NCBI RefSeq assembly: GCF_014529945.1
Contig: NZ_JACVFB010000001.1
Location: 1,674,001-1,738,000 of the forward strand
Length of the DNA stretch: 64,000 bases
DNA from: Chitinophaga varians
GTDB taxonomy: Bacteria; Bacteroidota; Bacteroidia; Chitinophagales; Chitinophagaceae
Reading direction: 5' to 3'
Shown here: in pieces, positions 8,116 through 15,827 of the stretch
How positions within the stretch are numbered: the stretch's first letter is position 1
Layout of the letters: every line of letters begins with the position of its first letter
Program-made: the position numbers and the translations under genes
The notes under the pieces: generated by a model
Database searches by the model: none
What the model was told of the DNA's origin: nothing
What the model saw: only the letters and a program-made list of their open reading frames with translations

Positions 8116-8967
8116 ATGAAAAAACAAACAAGGGCCAGGATTGCCTGGGAAACACTGGATATCCTTACCAGTGGCAGTTATGTTAATCCCCACGGAAAAA
8201 CAGTCAACATTCAGCCCGCCCTGCAATATGCCGCCAATAACACGGTCCTGTATCGCCCGGATGATTTTGAAACGGTTTATCAGCAACGCGACCGGCAAAC
8301 TGCTCAACACGAAGGACATATTGAAGTGACAGGAGAGAGCACCTACGCCGCCGCCTATCGGCTGGTGGTAAAAGAAAAACAGTCCAGTGTCTGCTGCCTG
8401 AATTTCGCTTCGGCTAAAAATCCCGGTGGTGGCTTCCTCAAAGGTGCCCACGCACAGGAAGAGGCATTGGCGAGGGCCAGTGGACTGTACACCTGTCTGC
8501 AACAGCAAAGCGAGATGTATCAGGTCAACAGGAACAACGGTAGCTGCCTTTATACAGACCATATGATTTATGCTCCCCTGGTACCGGTATTCCGCAACGA
8601 TGCAGATCAACTGCTGGAGGATTATTATACCGTGTCTGTTATTACCGCGCCGGCGGTGAATGCAGGGGCAGTGAAAGATAATGAACCGGAGAATGCTGCC
8701 CGTATCAAACCGGTGATGCTGGCCAGAATGGAGAAGCTGTTGTCCGTAGCGGTAGCACAGCAACAGACAACACTCATACTCGGCGCCTGGGGCTGCGGGG
8801 TATTCCGCAACGATAAAGAAGACGTGGCCGGATGGTTTGCTTCACTGTTGAACAGCGACACGTTCCGTCACCGCTTTTCGAAAGTGGTGTTCGCCGTGTA
8901 CGATAATACAGAGAAGCAGGACACGATCCGGGCATTTAAAAACCAACTAACGAAGCATGTCGTATAA
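8116..8967 (+). CDS. TIGR02452-type poly(ADP-ribose) glycohydrolase-like macrodomain protein
   Basis: This 283-residue protein matches the microbial PARG-like family. It has an N-terminal helical extension ('RARIAWETLDILTSGSYVNP'), then the macrodomain with 'VCCLNFASAKNPGGGFLKGAHAQEEALARAS'. The GGG-x6-QEE stretch is the PARG catalytic signature with its acidic pair. A later block 'TLILGAWGCGVFRND' is the typical second ADP-ribose-binding loop. Members hydrolyse ADP-ribose linkages on protein or nucleic acid in the cytoplasm. It is first in an operon with NADAR (11-nt overlap) and KptA, which ties it to NAD or ADP-ribose turnover. The exact substrate is unknown. Confidence 0.88.
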   Translation: MKKQTRARIAWETLDILTSGSYVNPHGKTVNIQPALQYAANNTVLYRPDDFETVYQQRDRQTAQHEGHIEVTGESTYAAAYRLVVKEKQSSVCCLNFASAKNPGGGFLKGAHAQEEALARASGLYTCLQQQSEMYQVNRNNGSCLYTDHMIYAPLVPVFRNDADQLLEDYYTVSVITAPAVNAGAVKDNEPENAARIKPVMLARMEKLLSVAVAQQQTTLILGAWGCGVFRNDKEDVAGWFASLLNSDTFRHRFSKVVFAVYDNTEKQDTIRAFKNQLTKHVV

Positions 8968-9505
8968 CAATCAGTGGCTGATCGAAAAATATCAGCGTAA
9001 AGATAAAATCAAATACCTGTTTTTCTGGGGGCATCAGCCAGCGGCCGACGGAACGGTTACCCAGAGCTGCTTTAGTCAGTGGTGGGTAGCGCCCTTTGAG
9101 GAAAACGGTATCACCTATCCCACGGCAGAACACTGGATGATGGCGGGAAAAGCACGGCTGTTTAAGGATGACGCTACCTTGCAGCGCATCCTCAAAGCGA
9201 AAACACCTGCTGAAGCGAAAAAGCTCGGCAGACTGGTGCAGCGCTTCGATCCGGTGGTATGGGACGAGCATAAATCTGCTATCGTGATCGCGGGCAACCT
9301 GTTGAAGTTTTCCCAGCATCCAAACCTGAAAACATTTTTATTAAACACCAAAGACCGCGTACTGGTAGAAGCCAGTCCGGTTGACTCCATATGGGGCATC
9401 GGTATGAAATCCGATCATGAACAGGTGGAGAACCCTCTCCGCTGGAAAGGCCAGAACCTGCTGGGTTATGCGCTCATGGCGGTTAGGGACAAACTATTAT
9501 CATAA
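8957..9505 (+). CDS. NADAR family protein (YbiA-like N-glycosidase fold)
   Basis: The 182-residue product carries NADAR/DUF1768 blocks: 'IKYLFFWGHQPAADGTVTQSCFSQWW', 'GITYPTAEHWMMAGKARLF' with the conserved Glu, 'DPVVWDEHKSAIVIAGNLLKFSQHP' and the C-terminal 'SPVDSIWGIG'. Family members cleave N-glycosidic bonds: some act on early riboflavin intermediates, and others are reported to remove ADP-ribose from guanine bases. It overlaps the PARG-like gene by 11 nt, and its stop overlaps the KptA start (TAATG), so the three are translationally coupled. That context favours the ADP-ribose role over riboflavin. Confidence 0.9.
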   Translation: MSYNNQWLIEKYQRKDKIKYLFFWGHQPAADGTVTQSCFSQWWVAPFEENGITYPTAEHWMMAGKARLFKDDATLQRILKAKTPAEAKKLGRLVQRFDPVVWDEHKSAIVIAGNLLKFSQHPNLKTFLLNTKDRVLVEASPVDSIWGIGMKSDHEQVENPLRWKGQNLLGYALMAVRDKLLS

Positions 9506-10047
9506 TGGACCAGAAAAGAAGAAAAAATATCAGCAAATTCATGAGCCTTGTCCTCCGGCATAGCCCGGAAACCATCGGTCTGCAACTGGACGACCAGGGC
9601 TGGGCCGATGTACAGGAACTGATGGGCAAAGCTGCCCGCAAAGGCCAGCACTTCAGTATGGAAGAACTGCTGATCGTGGTAGCGGAGTGCGAGAAACAAC
9701 GTTTTGCGCTGAATGATGACCACACCCGCATCCGTGCTAACCAGGGACATTCCGTGAACGTGTCGCTGGACCTGGAAGCAGTTGAGCCACCGGAATACCT
9801 GTATCATGGCACCGTGGGGAAGTTCATGCAGGCGATCCGGCAGGAGGGACTGCTCAAAATGAGCCGTCACCATGTACACCTCTCTGAACAAAGGGATACC
9901 GCCACGGCTGTTGGCGCCCGCAGAGGCCAGCCGGTGATACTCACCGTCCACAGCGGTCGCATGTTCCGTGATGGCATCGTCTTCTTCCGGTCGGCCAACA
10001 ACGTTTGGCTGACAGACCATGTGCCGGTAAAATATATTGCGTTTTAA
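9505..10047 (+). CDS. kptA: RNA 2'-phosphotransferase, Tpt1/KptA family
   Basis: This 180-residue enzyme has the full KptA set: 'ISKFMSLVLRHSPETIGL' with the first catalytic Arg-His, 'IRANQGHS', 'YLYHGTVGKFM' and 'HVHLSEQRDTATAVGARRGQPVIL'. KptA transfers an internal RNA 2'-phosphate to NAD, giving ADP-ribose 1''-2''-cyclic phosphate. Such 2'-phosphates arise from fungal/plant-type RNA ligation, so its job in bacteria is unclear. Its start overlaps the NADAR stop. Two upstream ADP-ribose-acting proteins could process the ADP-ribose product, which is my inference. Confidence 0.93.
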   Translation: MDQKRRKNISKFMSLVLRHSPETIGLQLDDQGWADVQELMGKAARKGQHFSMEELLIVVAECEKQRFALNDDHTRIRANQGHSVNVSLDLEAVEPPEYLYHGTVGKFMQAIRQEGLLKMSRHHVHLSEQRDTATAVGARRGQPVILTVHSGRMFRDGIVFFRSANNVWLTDHVPVKYIAF

Positions 10048-10074
10048 AGTGGTGACATCCCGTCACCACTTTTG
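10046..10074 (+). terminator. Terminator-like hairpin after kptA
   Basis: An 11-bp perfect stem AAAGTGGTGAC / GTCACCACTTT with a 5-nt loop begins at the kptA stop codon and runs into a short T tract. Confidence 0.7.
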
Positions 10075-10102
10075 ACGGTTTGCCATGCTTTCCCTACCTT
10101 TA
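10070..10102 (+). promoter_or_regulatory. map promoter
   Basis: A -33-like TTTTG (10070-10074) is followed after 20 nt by TACCTTTA (10095-10102), close to TAnnTTTG. This gives a short leader to the map start at 10124. Confidence 0.55.
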
Positions 10103-10123
10103 TTATGACCAAAAACAGCAGCT

Positions 10124-10882
10124 ATGTCAATTACATCAGAAGCGGAATTACAAGGAATGAGAAGGATCAGCGAAGTAGTGGCCGTTACGTTAAAGGAAAT
10201 GCGCAACTACGCCAGACCGGGCATGTCCGCAAAAGAAGTGGATGAATTCGGAGGGGAAGTACTGCAGCGATATGGTGCTAAATCCGCTCCCAAGCTCACT
10301 TACGGCTTTCCCGGATGGACCTGCATCAGCATCAACAACGAAATAGCACATGGTATTCCCCATGCTACCAAGATCCTGCAGGAAGGCGATCTGGTGAATA
10401 TCGACGTGTCTGCGGAGCTGGATGGCTTCTGGGCAGACAACGGCGGTTCTTTTGTATTGGGCAACGACCTGCATCAGCATCAGCCACTGGTCAATGCTTC
10501 CCGCAGCATCCTGTATAAAGCGCTCAGCCAGATCCGTGGGGGTGTAAAAATTGCTGACATCGGAAAACTGATAGAAAAGGAAGCCGCTAAAGCCGGCTTT
10601 ACCGTTATCCGCAACCTCGCCGGACACGGCGTGGGCAGAGGCTTACACGAGCCACCGGAAGATATACTCAATTGCTACGAAAGACGCAATAAAGAACGTT
10701 TCCGTAAAAACAGCGTAGTGGCGGTGGAAACATTTATCTCCACCCGCTCCAATTACGCTAATCAGGCTAATGACGGCTGGACATTGATCGGCAATAAAGG
10801 CGGATTTGTGGCACAGCATGAACATACCATCGTTATCACCGATGGCGCCCCCATCATCCTCACAGCGGATAATGAGATTTAA
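10124..10882 (+). CDS. map: Methionine aminopeptidase, type I
   Basis: The 252-residue product is a normal-length type I MetAP without an N-terminal extension. All five metal ligands are visible: the two Asp in 'VNIDVSAELDGFWADNGGSF', His in 'LAGHGVGRGLHEPP', Glu in 'VVAVETFIS' and Glu in 'AQHEHTIVI'. It removes the initiator Met from nascent proteins. It stands outside the usual secY-map ribosomal context and may be a second copy in this genome. The gene ends in an ATT TAA (Ile-stop) just before a long AT-rich hairpin. Confidence 0.93.
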   Translation: MSITSEAELQGMRRISEVVAVTLKEMRNYARPGMSAKEVDEFGGEVLQRYGAKSAPKLTYGFPGWTCISINNEIAHGIPHATKILQEGDLVNIDVSAELDGFWADNGGSFVLGNDLHQHQPLVNASRSILYKALSQIRGGVKIADIGKLIEKEAAKAGFTVIRNLAGHGVGRGLHEPPEDILNCYERRNKERFRKNSVVAVETFISTRSNYANQANDGWTLIGNKGGFVAQHEHTIVITDGAPIILTADNEI

Positions 10883-10987
10883 CCATGGGGTTATTGAGTT
10901 ATTTTGTTATGGAGTTATTGAAGGTGTCCCCAATAGAGATAATTCTGCAATAGCGCAATAACAAAATAACTCAATAACAAAATGGTT
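10881..10987. repeat. AT-rich long hairpin, element a (map-rlmL gap)
   Basis: The outer arms AACCAT / ATGGTT and, after a short mismatch, a 21-bp perfect stem (10890-10910 with 10958-10978, beginning GTTATTGAGTTATTTTG) form one long palindrome that fills the gap between map and rlmL. The right arm runs up to the -7 box of rlmL. Related structures occur at 38.1, 40.4, 47.8 and 61.6 kb. Confidence 0.75.
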
Positions 10988-10994
10988 ACATTTG
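10987..10994 (+). promoter_or_regulatory. -7 element giving a nearly leaderless rlmL mRNA
   Basis: TACATTTG is an exact TAnnTTTG box ending only 4 nt before the ATG at 10999. Transcription should start at or beside the start codons at 10999 and 11002, so the mRNA would be leaderless or nearly so. Confidence 0.55.
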
Positions 10995-10998
10995 CCGG

Positions 10999-12183
10999 AT
11001 GATGTCTTTATATACAAAGAAAGCACCGGTGACCGTCACCTGCCACAAGCGGCTGACACCCTACCTGGAACAGGAAATAAAAGACCTGGGTTTTACAGTA
11101 GAGGAAACTTTTGTAACAGGCGTGCGCCTGTTGGCCTCTGTCAACGAATGTATCCGTTTAAATCTCCACCTGCGCTGCGCCAGCCAGGTATTATACAGCC
11201 TCCAACAGTTCGAAGCTTTTAACGCCGATGATATTTACAGGGAACTGAAATCGTATCCCTGGGAAACCTTACTCCCGGCCGACGGGTATTTCTCTATTAC
11301 CAGCAATGTTCAGAATGAAACTATCAATAACAGCATGTTCGCCAACCTGCGGGTGAAAGATGCGGTGATAGACCGTATGCGCGAAAAAACCGGCAAACGC
11401 CCTTCTACAGGGGCCGAGCTGAGTGGCGCTGTGGTCCATCTGTTTTGGAAAAATGAACAGGCAGAAGTTTTCATAGATACCTCCGGCGATTCACTGGGTC
11501 GCCACGGTTATCGTAAAATACCCGGCAAAGCACCGATGCTGGAGGGATTGGCAGCAGCCACCATTCTGGCTACCCGGTGGGACCGCCGCTCGCCGTTTAT
11601 AAACCCGATGTGCGGTTCCGGTACCGTGGCTATTGAAGCAGCGCTGATCGCCACCAACAGCCGCCCGGGCCTGTTCCGTGAGAACTACGCTTTCATGCAC
11701 CTGCTGGGATATGATGAAAAGATATATCTCCAGGAACGAGGCATTTTGGAGAGTCAGATCGTGGATGTGCCGGGATTGAAGATCATCGCTACAGACCTGA
11801 GCCCACAAGCGGTGGAGAATGCCCGGAAAAATGCCCGTGCAGCTGGTGTGGCAGATCTGATCACGTTTTCTGTCTGCGATTTTGCAGCCACGCCCGTTCC
11901 TGCTGAAGGCGGCGGCGTGGTATATATGAACCCTGAATATGGCCTGCGTCTGGGAGAAATCACGGCGCTGGAAGAAACGTATAGCCGTATCGGTGATTTT
12001 ATGAAACAACGCTGTGGAGGGTATACCGGTTACATCTTCACGGGTAACCTCGATCTGGCGAAGAAGATAGGCCTCAAAGCCAAACGCCGGATAGAGTTCT
12101 ATAACAGTACGCTCGATTGCCGGTTGCTGGAATATGAGCTGTATGCCGGTACCCGCGATGCCCGGAAACTGGCACAGGAATAA
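10999..12183 (+). CDS. THUMP-domain class I RNA methyltransferase, RlmL N-terminal-half-like
   Basis: This 394-residue protein has an N-terminal ferredoxin-like and THUMP part (about 1-160, 'VTCHKRLTPYLEQEIKDLGF'). The methyltransferase follows: 'SPFINPMCGSGTVAIEAALIATNSRPG' (SAM-binding region), 'IIATDLSPQAVENARKNARAAGV' and the catalytic-like 'YMNPEYGLRLGE', where the family has NPPYGERL. It resembles the E. coli RlmL G2445 module without the C-terminal RlmK half. It probably makes m2G in 23S rRNA. The NPEYG replacement of NPPYG is worth noting but the motif position is clear. Confidence 0.88.
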   Translation: MMSLYTKKAPVTVTCHKRLTPYLEQEIKDLGFTVEETFVTGVRLLASVNECIRLNLHLRCASQVLYSLQQFEAFNADDIYRELKSYPWETLLPADGYFSITSNVQNETINNSMFANLRVKDAVIDRMREKTGKRPSTGAELSGAVVHLFWKNEQAEVFIDTSGDSLGRHGYRKIPGKAPMLEGLAAATILATRWDRRSPFINPMCGSGTVAIEAALIATNSRPGLFRENYAFMHLLGYDEKIYLQERGILESQIVDVPGLKIIATDLSPQAVENARKNARAAGVADLITFSVCDFAATPVPAEGGGVVYMNPEYGLRLGEITALEETYSRIGDFMKQRCGGYTGYIFTGNLDLAKKIGLKAKRRIEFYNSTLDCRLLEYELYAGTRDARKLAQE

Positions 12184-12184
12184 C

Positions 12185-12229
12185 AACTGCTGGTCGGTAT
12201 ACGGTAGGCGTATGCCGACCAGCAGTTTT
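12185..12229. terminator. Bidirectional terminator-like hairpin
   Basis: A 13-bp stem AACTGCTGGTCGG / CCGACCAGCAGTT, extended by four more pairs to a 9-nt loop, lies between the converging rlmL-like and hydrolase genes. It is followed by TTTT on the plus strand. Confidence 0.7.
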
Positions 12230-12235
12230 GCGCTG

Positions 12236-13093
12236 CTACTGTTGTTCCCCTTTCTTCAGAAATGTTTTAATGAGGTCGGCTACTTCATCGCCGTATTCCT
12301 CGAGTAAAAAATGTCCTCCTTCAAACAGGTGTAGCTCCGCATTCGGCACATCGCGCAGGTAAGCGGTAGCACCTTCTCCCGGGAAAATATTGTCATTTTT
12401 GCCCCATGTGATCAGTGTACGTGGCTGGTGTTGGCGCAGCCAGGCCTGCCAGGCCGGGTACAACAAAAAGTTGGTGCCGTAGTTGGCAAACAATACCCGT
12501 TGAATGGGTTTGTCGATAACGGCCGCGTCGAAAGTCCAGCTGTCGGGTGAAATGCGGGACGGGTCAGTGGCGCCGACCAGATTGTCTGTACGCATACCTT
12601 CCTTTGTCAGCATACGGTCTACCGCCGCAGCCAGTGCTACCGGATCACCGGCCTCCTGTAAGCGGCCTATTTCCTGCACGAGCGGGCCCAGTCCTTCCGT
12701 ATAGGCGTTAGCGTTTTGAATCAGCAGGGAGGCCACCCATTCAGGGTGACGGGTAATGATACGGAAACCAACAGGGCCGCCATAATCCTGCATATACAAG
12801 TGGAATTTCGTCAGGCCGAGTTGTATGATAAACTGCTCCATGACGGCCGCCACGTTATCGAAGGTGTACGTAAATGCATCGGTCGCTGGTTTGCTGCTAT
12901 AGCCAAAACCGGGGTAGTCGGGTGCTATCACGTGATAGTGCTCCGCCAGCGCGGGGATCAGGTGGCGGTACATGTGAGAGGACGACGGAAATCCGTGCAG
13001 CAGAAGCACTACCGGGGCATCCGGACTACCTGCTTCGCGATAAAAAATCTCCAGATCGTTGACAGTAGCAGTGCGATAAAATGTTGCGCTCAT
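12236..13093 (-). CDS. Alpha/beta hydrolase, haloalkane dehalogenase/epoxide hydrolase-like
   Basis: The 285-residue protein (ATG at 13093) has the alpha/beta-hydrolase fold: 'VVLLLHGFPSSSHMYRHLIPAL' (oxyanion HGFP), 'PDYPGFGYSS', the nucleophile elbow 'LYMQDYGGPVGFR' with Asp as nucleophile, and a C-terminal His in 'LFEGGHFLLEE'. An Asp nucleophile in QDYGG is typical of haloalkane dehalogenases and epoxide hydrolases rather than Ser esterases. The substrate is unknown. Its promoter carries almost the same operator as the TetR gene next door, so TetR probably represses it. Confidence 0.85.
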   Translation of the reverse strand: MSATFYRTATVNDLEIFYREAGSPDAPVVLLLHGFPSSSHMYRHLIPALAEHYHVIAPDYPGFGYSSKPATDAFTYTFDNVAAVMEQFIIQLGLTKFHLYMQDYGGPVGFRIITRHPEWVASLLIQNANAYTEGLGPLVQEIGRLQEAGDPVALAAAVDRMLTKEGMRTDNLVGATDPSRISPDSWTFDAAVIDKPIQRVLFANYGTNFLLYPAWQAWLRQHQPRTLITWGKNDNIFPGEGATAYLRDVPNAELHLFEGGHFLLEEYGDEVADLIKTFLKKGEQQ

Positions 13094-13105
13094 ATATTCT
13101 TTTTT

Positions 13106-13130
13106 AAATTGTACTGTTTGGTACAAAATT
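13106..13130. promoter_or_regulatory. TetR operator copy 1, upstream of the hydrolase
   Basis: A TTGTAC-N6-GGTACAA imperfect palindrome lies 13 nt before the hydrolase start. Over 25 nt it is identical to the site at 13737-13761 except for two central bases. Confidence 0.78.
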
Positions 13131-13146
13131 GATGAAAAAAAATGTG

Positions 13147-13731
13147 TTAGCAGATAGGGGAGAGATTCAGCTCGATCAGGGCTGACAGTCCATCAGTACT
13201 GGGATACATCCGGCGGGTGATATTGAGCCCATTCCACAGGTTCACCAAATGCCTGGCCAGCGTAGGTGCAGGCACCCTGGTTTTTAACCGTCCGCTCTGT
13301 TGGCCTTTCTCCATAATGCTGGTGAACAGCTGTTCCATTTCCTGCAGCCGGTGGACCGCTTTCCGTTCCAACGTCGGTTCGGTATGCGACAGTTCCGCTA
13401 CCGTGTTGCCCATATAACAGCCCTTCATATGCACCGGGCGGCTTTCTTTGGCAATGTTCCGGAAGAAGTCCAGCACGGCCGATACCGGATCGTTGCCAAT
13501 GGCAACAGCCGCCTTCAGGTCTGCAAATGCCCGTGTGCTGAACTGTTCCAGCGTCTTTTCGAAAATCTCCTGCTTGCCGCCGGGAAATGCATTGTAGAAA
13601 CTGCCCTTCCCGATACCCATGGCTGTCAGCAAATCCTCGGTAGACGTAGCCTCATAGCCGCGCTCCCAAAAAACGGCCGTTGCCTTCCGGATCACCTCCT
13701 GCTCGTCAAATATGCGGTTTCTTCCTGCCAT
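13147..13731 (-). CDS. TetR/AcrR family transcriptional regulator
   Basis: This 194-residue repressor has a TetR helix-turn-helix at the N terminus ('IFDEQEVIRKATAVFWERGYEATSTEDLLTAMGIGKGSFYNAFPGGKQEIFEKTLE', about 5-60) and an all-helical ligand domain of the TetR_C_16/YcdC-like type. It lies upstream of the hydrolase on the same strand. Matching operators precede both genes, so it should repress itself and the hydrolase until an unknown ligand, perhaps the hydrolase substrate, binds. Confidence 0.9.
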   Translation of the reverse strand: MAGRNRIFDEQEVIRKATAVFWERGYEATSTEDLLTAMGIGKGSFYNAFPGGKQEIFEKTLEQFSTRAFADLKAAVAIGNDPVSAVLDFFRNIAKESRPVHMKGCYMGNTVAELSHTEPTLERKAVHRLQEMEQLFTSIMEKGQQSGRLKTRVPAPTLARHLVNLWNGLNITRRMYPSTDGLSALIELNLSPIC

Positions 13732-13736
13732 GGTTT

Positions 13737-13761
13737 AAATTGTACTAATTGGTACAAAATT
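13737..13761. promoter_or_regulatory. TetR operator copy 2, upstream of the TetR gene
   Basis: TTGTAC-N6-GGTACAA starts a few bases before the tetR start codon and matches the site at 13106-13130 at 23 of 25 positions. Confidence 0.78.
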
Positions 13762-13832
13762 AGTAAAAAAAACAATTCCACAAAATTTCCGTGAGGAACA
13801 AAAAGGGTTATCAAGGGAGAAGAAGGAGGTCG

Positions 13833-13864
13833 AAAAAAGAATGAAGGCGGTTATGCCTTCATTC
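13833..13864 (-). terminator. Intrinsic terminator after the Lrp-type gene
   Basis: On the minus strand the stem GAATGAAGGC / GCCTTCATTC (10 bp, 6-nt loop) is followed by TTTTTTC. Confidence 0.85.
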
Positions 13865-13877
13865 CCTGTTATGATCG

Positions 13878-14351
13878 TTAACTTATTTCACTGACATTGA
13901 CAGGCCGGGAGAAACTTTCTTCCAGCGAAATAATGGTTTCTGTACGCTCTATGCCTTTGATGTGCTGCAGGTCGTCCTGTAAGATTTTACGCAGCTCCGC
14001 ACTGTCCCGGCATATGATCTCTGCAAACATGCTATAGGCGCCCGTTGTATAGTTCAAACGCACAATCTGCGGTATCTTTAACAACTGCCTGGCCACATTT
14101 TCATACAGGGAACTCTTTTCCAGATAAATGCCAATGAAAGCCAGTACATCATATCCAATCGCACGCAGATTTACCTGTAACCGGGTACCTTTGATCACGC
14201 CCATTTCATGCAGCTTTTTAATACGCACGTGGATCGTGCCGCCTGAAACAAACAGCTTTTTCCCCAATTCGGCATAAGAGATACCGGCATCTGTTGACAT
14301 TTCTGAAATGATCTGTAAATCTAATTTGTCAATATTTAAAGAGTGGCTCAT
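13878..14351 (-). CDS. Lrp/AsnC family transcriptional regulator
   Basis: The 157-residue protein (ATG at 14351) has the AsnC helix-turn-helix 'NIDKLDLQIISEMSTDAGISYAELGKKLFVSGGTIHVRIKKLHEMGVIKGTRLQVN'. The RAM ligand domain follows ('AFIGIYLEKSSLYENVARQLLKIPQIVRLNYTTGAYSMFAEIICRD'). These regulators form octameric cores and sense amino acids. It is divergent from a serine hydrolase gene. TTGC..GCAA half-sites lie in its leader (about 14395-14412), so autoregulation is possible. Confidence 0.9.
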   Translation of the reverse strand: MSHSLNIDKLDLQIISEMSTDAGISYAELGKKLFVSGGTIHVRIKKLHEMGVIKGTRLQVNLRAIGYDVLAFIGIYLEKSSLYENVARQLLKIPQIVRLNYTTGAYSMFAEIICRDSAELRKILQDDLQHIKGIERTETIISLEESFSRPVNVSEIS

Positions 14352-14588
14352 TTTCGCAGGGCGATTTAGATTATTTTCTAAAAATATGCTTTTTATTGCA
14401 ATAATCGCAAAAAAATATGAATTCCAAGTTTCTCCCGACTGTTTTTCCCGGGAATATGTTTTATATCCGCACACCAACGGCCATTTTCGGACGTCAAATT
14501 ATGATTGCAGATAGCTATCTCGCTGAAAATCAATATTCCTACTATCCGGCATGTTTTTGTTTTCTCCCTATGAAAAATTGTACGCCCA

Positions 14589-15776
14589 ATGAAATCAATA
14601 TTATCCCTGCTGTTATTATGCCTCCTTACCCTGACAGGCTTCACGCAGTCTGTCAAACGCCTCAACAACACTACCATCACGCCACAGGCGCTGACCACGC
14701 GGATACAGCAACTGATGGACACCGCGCGTGTCACCGGCATGACGGTAGCGGTTTTTAATCACAATAAACCAGTGTATGTACGTGCTTTCGGTTACGCAAA
14801 CAAACAGACCAGCACCCCGATGGACACCAGCACCATCTTCTGGGCCTGCTCCTACAGTAAAGCGGTATTCGCCTACTGCGTAATGAAACTGGCAGACCAG
14901 CACATCATCGATCTGGACACGCCGCTGGTAAAATATCTTCCTAAATCATTACCAGATTATGTGTTCGAGAAAAAAACAAGAGGATACCAGGACATCCGGG
15001 AAGATCATCGTTATGAGAAAATTACAGCACGCATGTGCCTCGACCATACCACCGGACTGCCCAACTACCGCGGGTTTGAAGAAGACGGAAAACTAAAGAT
15101 CAAATCCGACCCTGGTACCTTGTACGGTTATTCCGGCGAAGGGATATACCTGCTGCAGTTTGTGCTGGAACAAGTGACCGGCAAAGGATACGAAACCATC
15201 GCACAGGAACAGGTGTTCAAACCCTTAGGCATGGCGCACAGCAGTTATATCTGGCAAAGCACCTTCGATGCCAACCATTGCGTAGGCCATGATACGGCAC
15301 AGCATACCTATGAATTTGACGCCAGGACACGCGCACATGCTGCCGGCTCGCTCTATACCAATATCACCGACTGGAACCGGTTTATGACCGCCATGCTCAC
15401 CGGCGAAGGCCTTAGCCGTAAAAGCGCCGCAGCCATGCTGCAGGCACAAATACCGATACTTTCTAAAAAACAGTTTGGTCCTGACGCCTGGGTGTATGAT
15501 AAAACACCAGCTACCACCAATATCTTTTACGGACTGGGTGTTGGACTGCTGAAAACGCCTGTCGGCCAGGCTTTCTTTAAAGAAGGCCACAGCGAAGGCT
15601 GGGGGCATTATACGATTGCCTTCCCGGAAAAACAGATAGCGATCACTATCATGACAAATAGCGACAATGGGGAAGACATCTTCAGGGCATTACTGGAAAC
15701 GGCTATCGGTGACGTATATACGCCGTGGTACTGGGAGAACTACATTCCTTACAATTACACGACAGCAAAATATTGA
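14589..15776 (+). CDS. Serine hydrolase, beta-lactamase/class C PBP-like, exported
   Basis: The 395-residue protein has a Sec signal ('MKSILSLLLLCLLTLTGFTQS'). The beta-lactamase-related fold shows the SxxK motif in 'IFWACSYSKAVFAYCVMKLAD', a Tyr block 'GTLYGYSGEGIYLLQFVLEQVTG' (cf. YxN) and the HxG-like 'EGHSEGWGHYTIAFPEKQIAI'. Members act as esterases or D-amino-acid peptidases in the periplasm rather than as true beta-lactamases. It lies opposite an Lrp regulator with 237 bp between them. The substrate is unknown. Confidence 0.87.
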   Translation: MKSILSLLLLCLLTLTGFTQSVKRLNNTTITPQALTTRIQQLMDTARVTGMTVAVFNHNKPVYVRAFGYANKQTSTPMDTSTIFWACSYSKAVFAYCVMKLADQHIIDLDTPLVKYLPKSLPDYVFEKKTRGYQDIREDHRYEKITARMCLDHTTGLPNYRGFEEDGKLKIKSDPGTLYGYSGEGIYLLQFVLEQVTGKGYETIAQEQVFKPLGMAHSSYIWQSTFDANHCVGHDTAQHTYEFDARTRAHAAGSLYTNITDWNRFMTAMLTGEGLSRKSAAAMLQAQIPILSKKQFGPDAWVYDKTPATTNIFYGLGVGLLKTPVGQAFFKEGHSEGWGHYTIAFPEKQIAITIMTNSDNGEDIFRALLETAIGDVYTPWYWENYIPYNYTTAKY

Positions 15777-15827
15777 TAATTCCATCCCGATTGTGTAAAT
15801 TGTCTTTCTCCAAAAAAGACACATACC

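Noticed and set aside
8116..10047. PARG-NADAR-KptA operon considered as a toxin-antitoxin module
   Set aside because: No ADP-ribosyltransferase, DarT-like or other toxin gene is adjacent. All three proteins are more like removal or repair enzymes.
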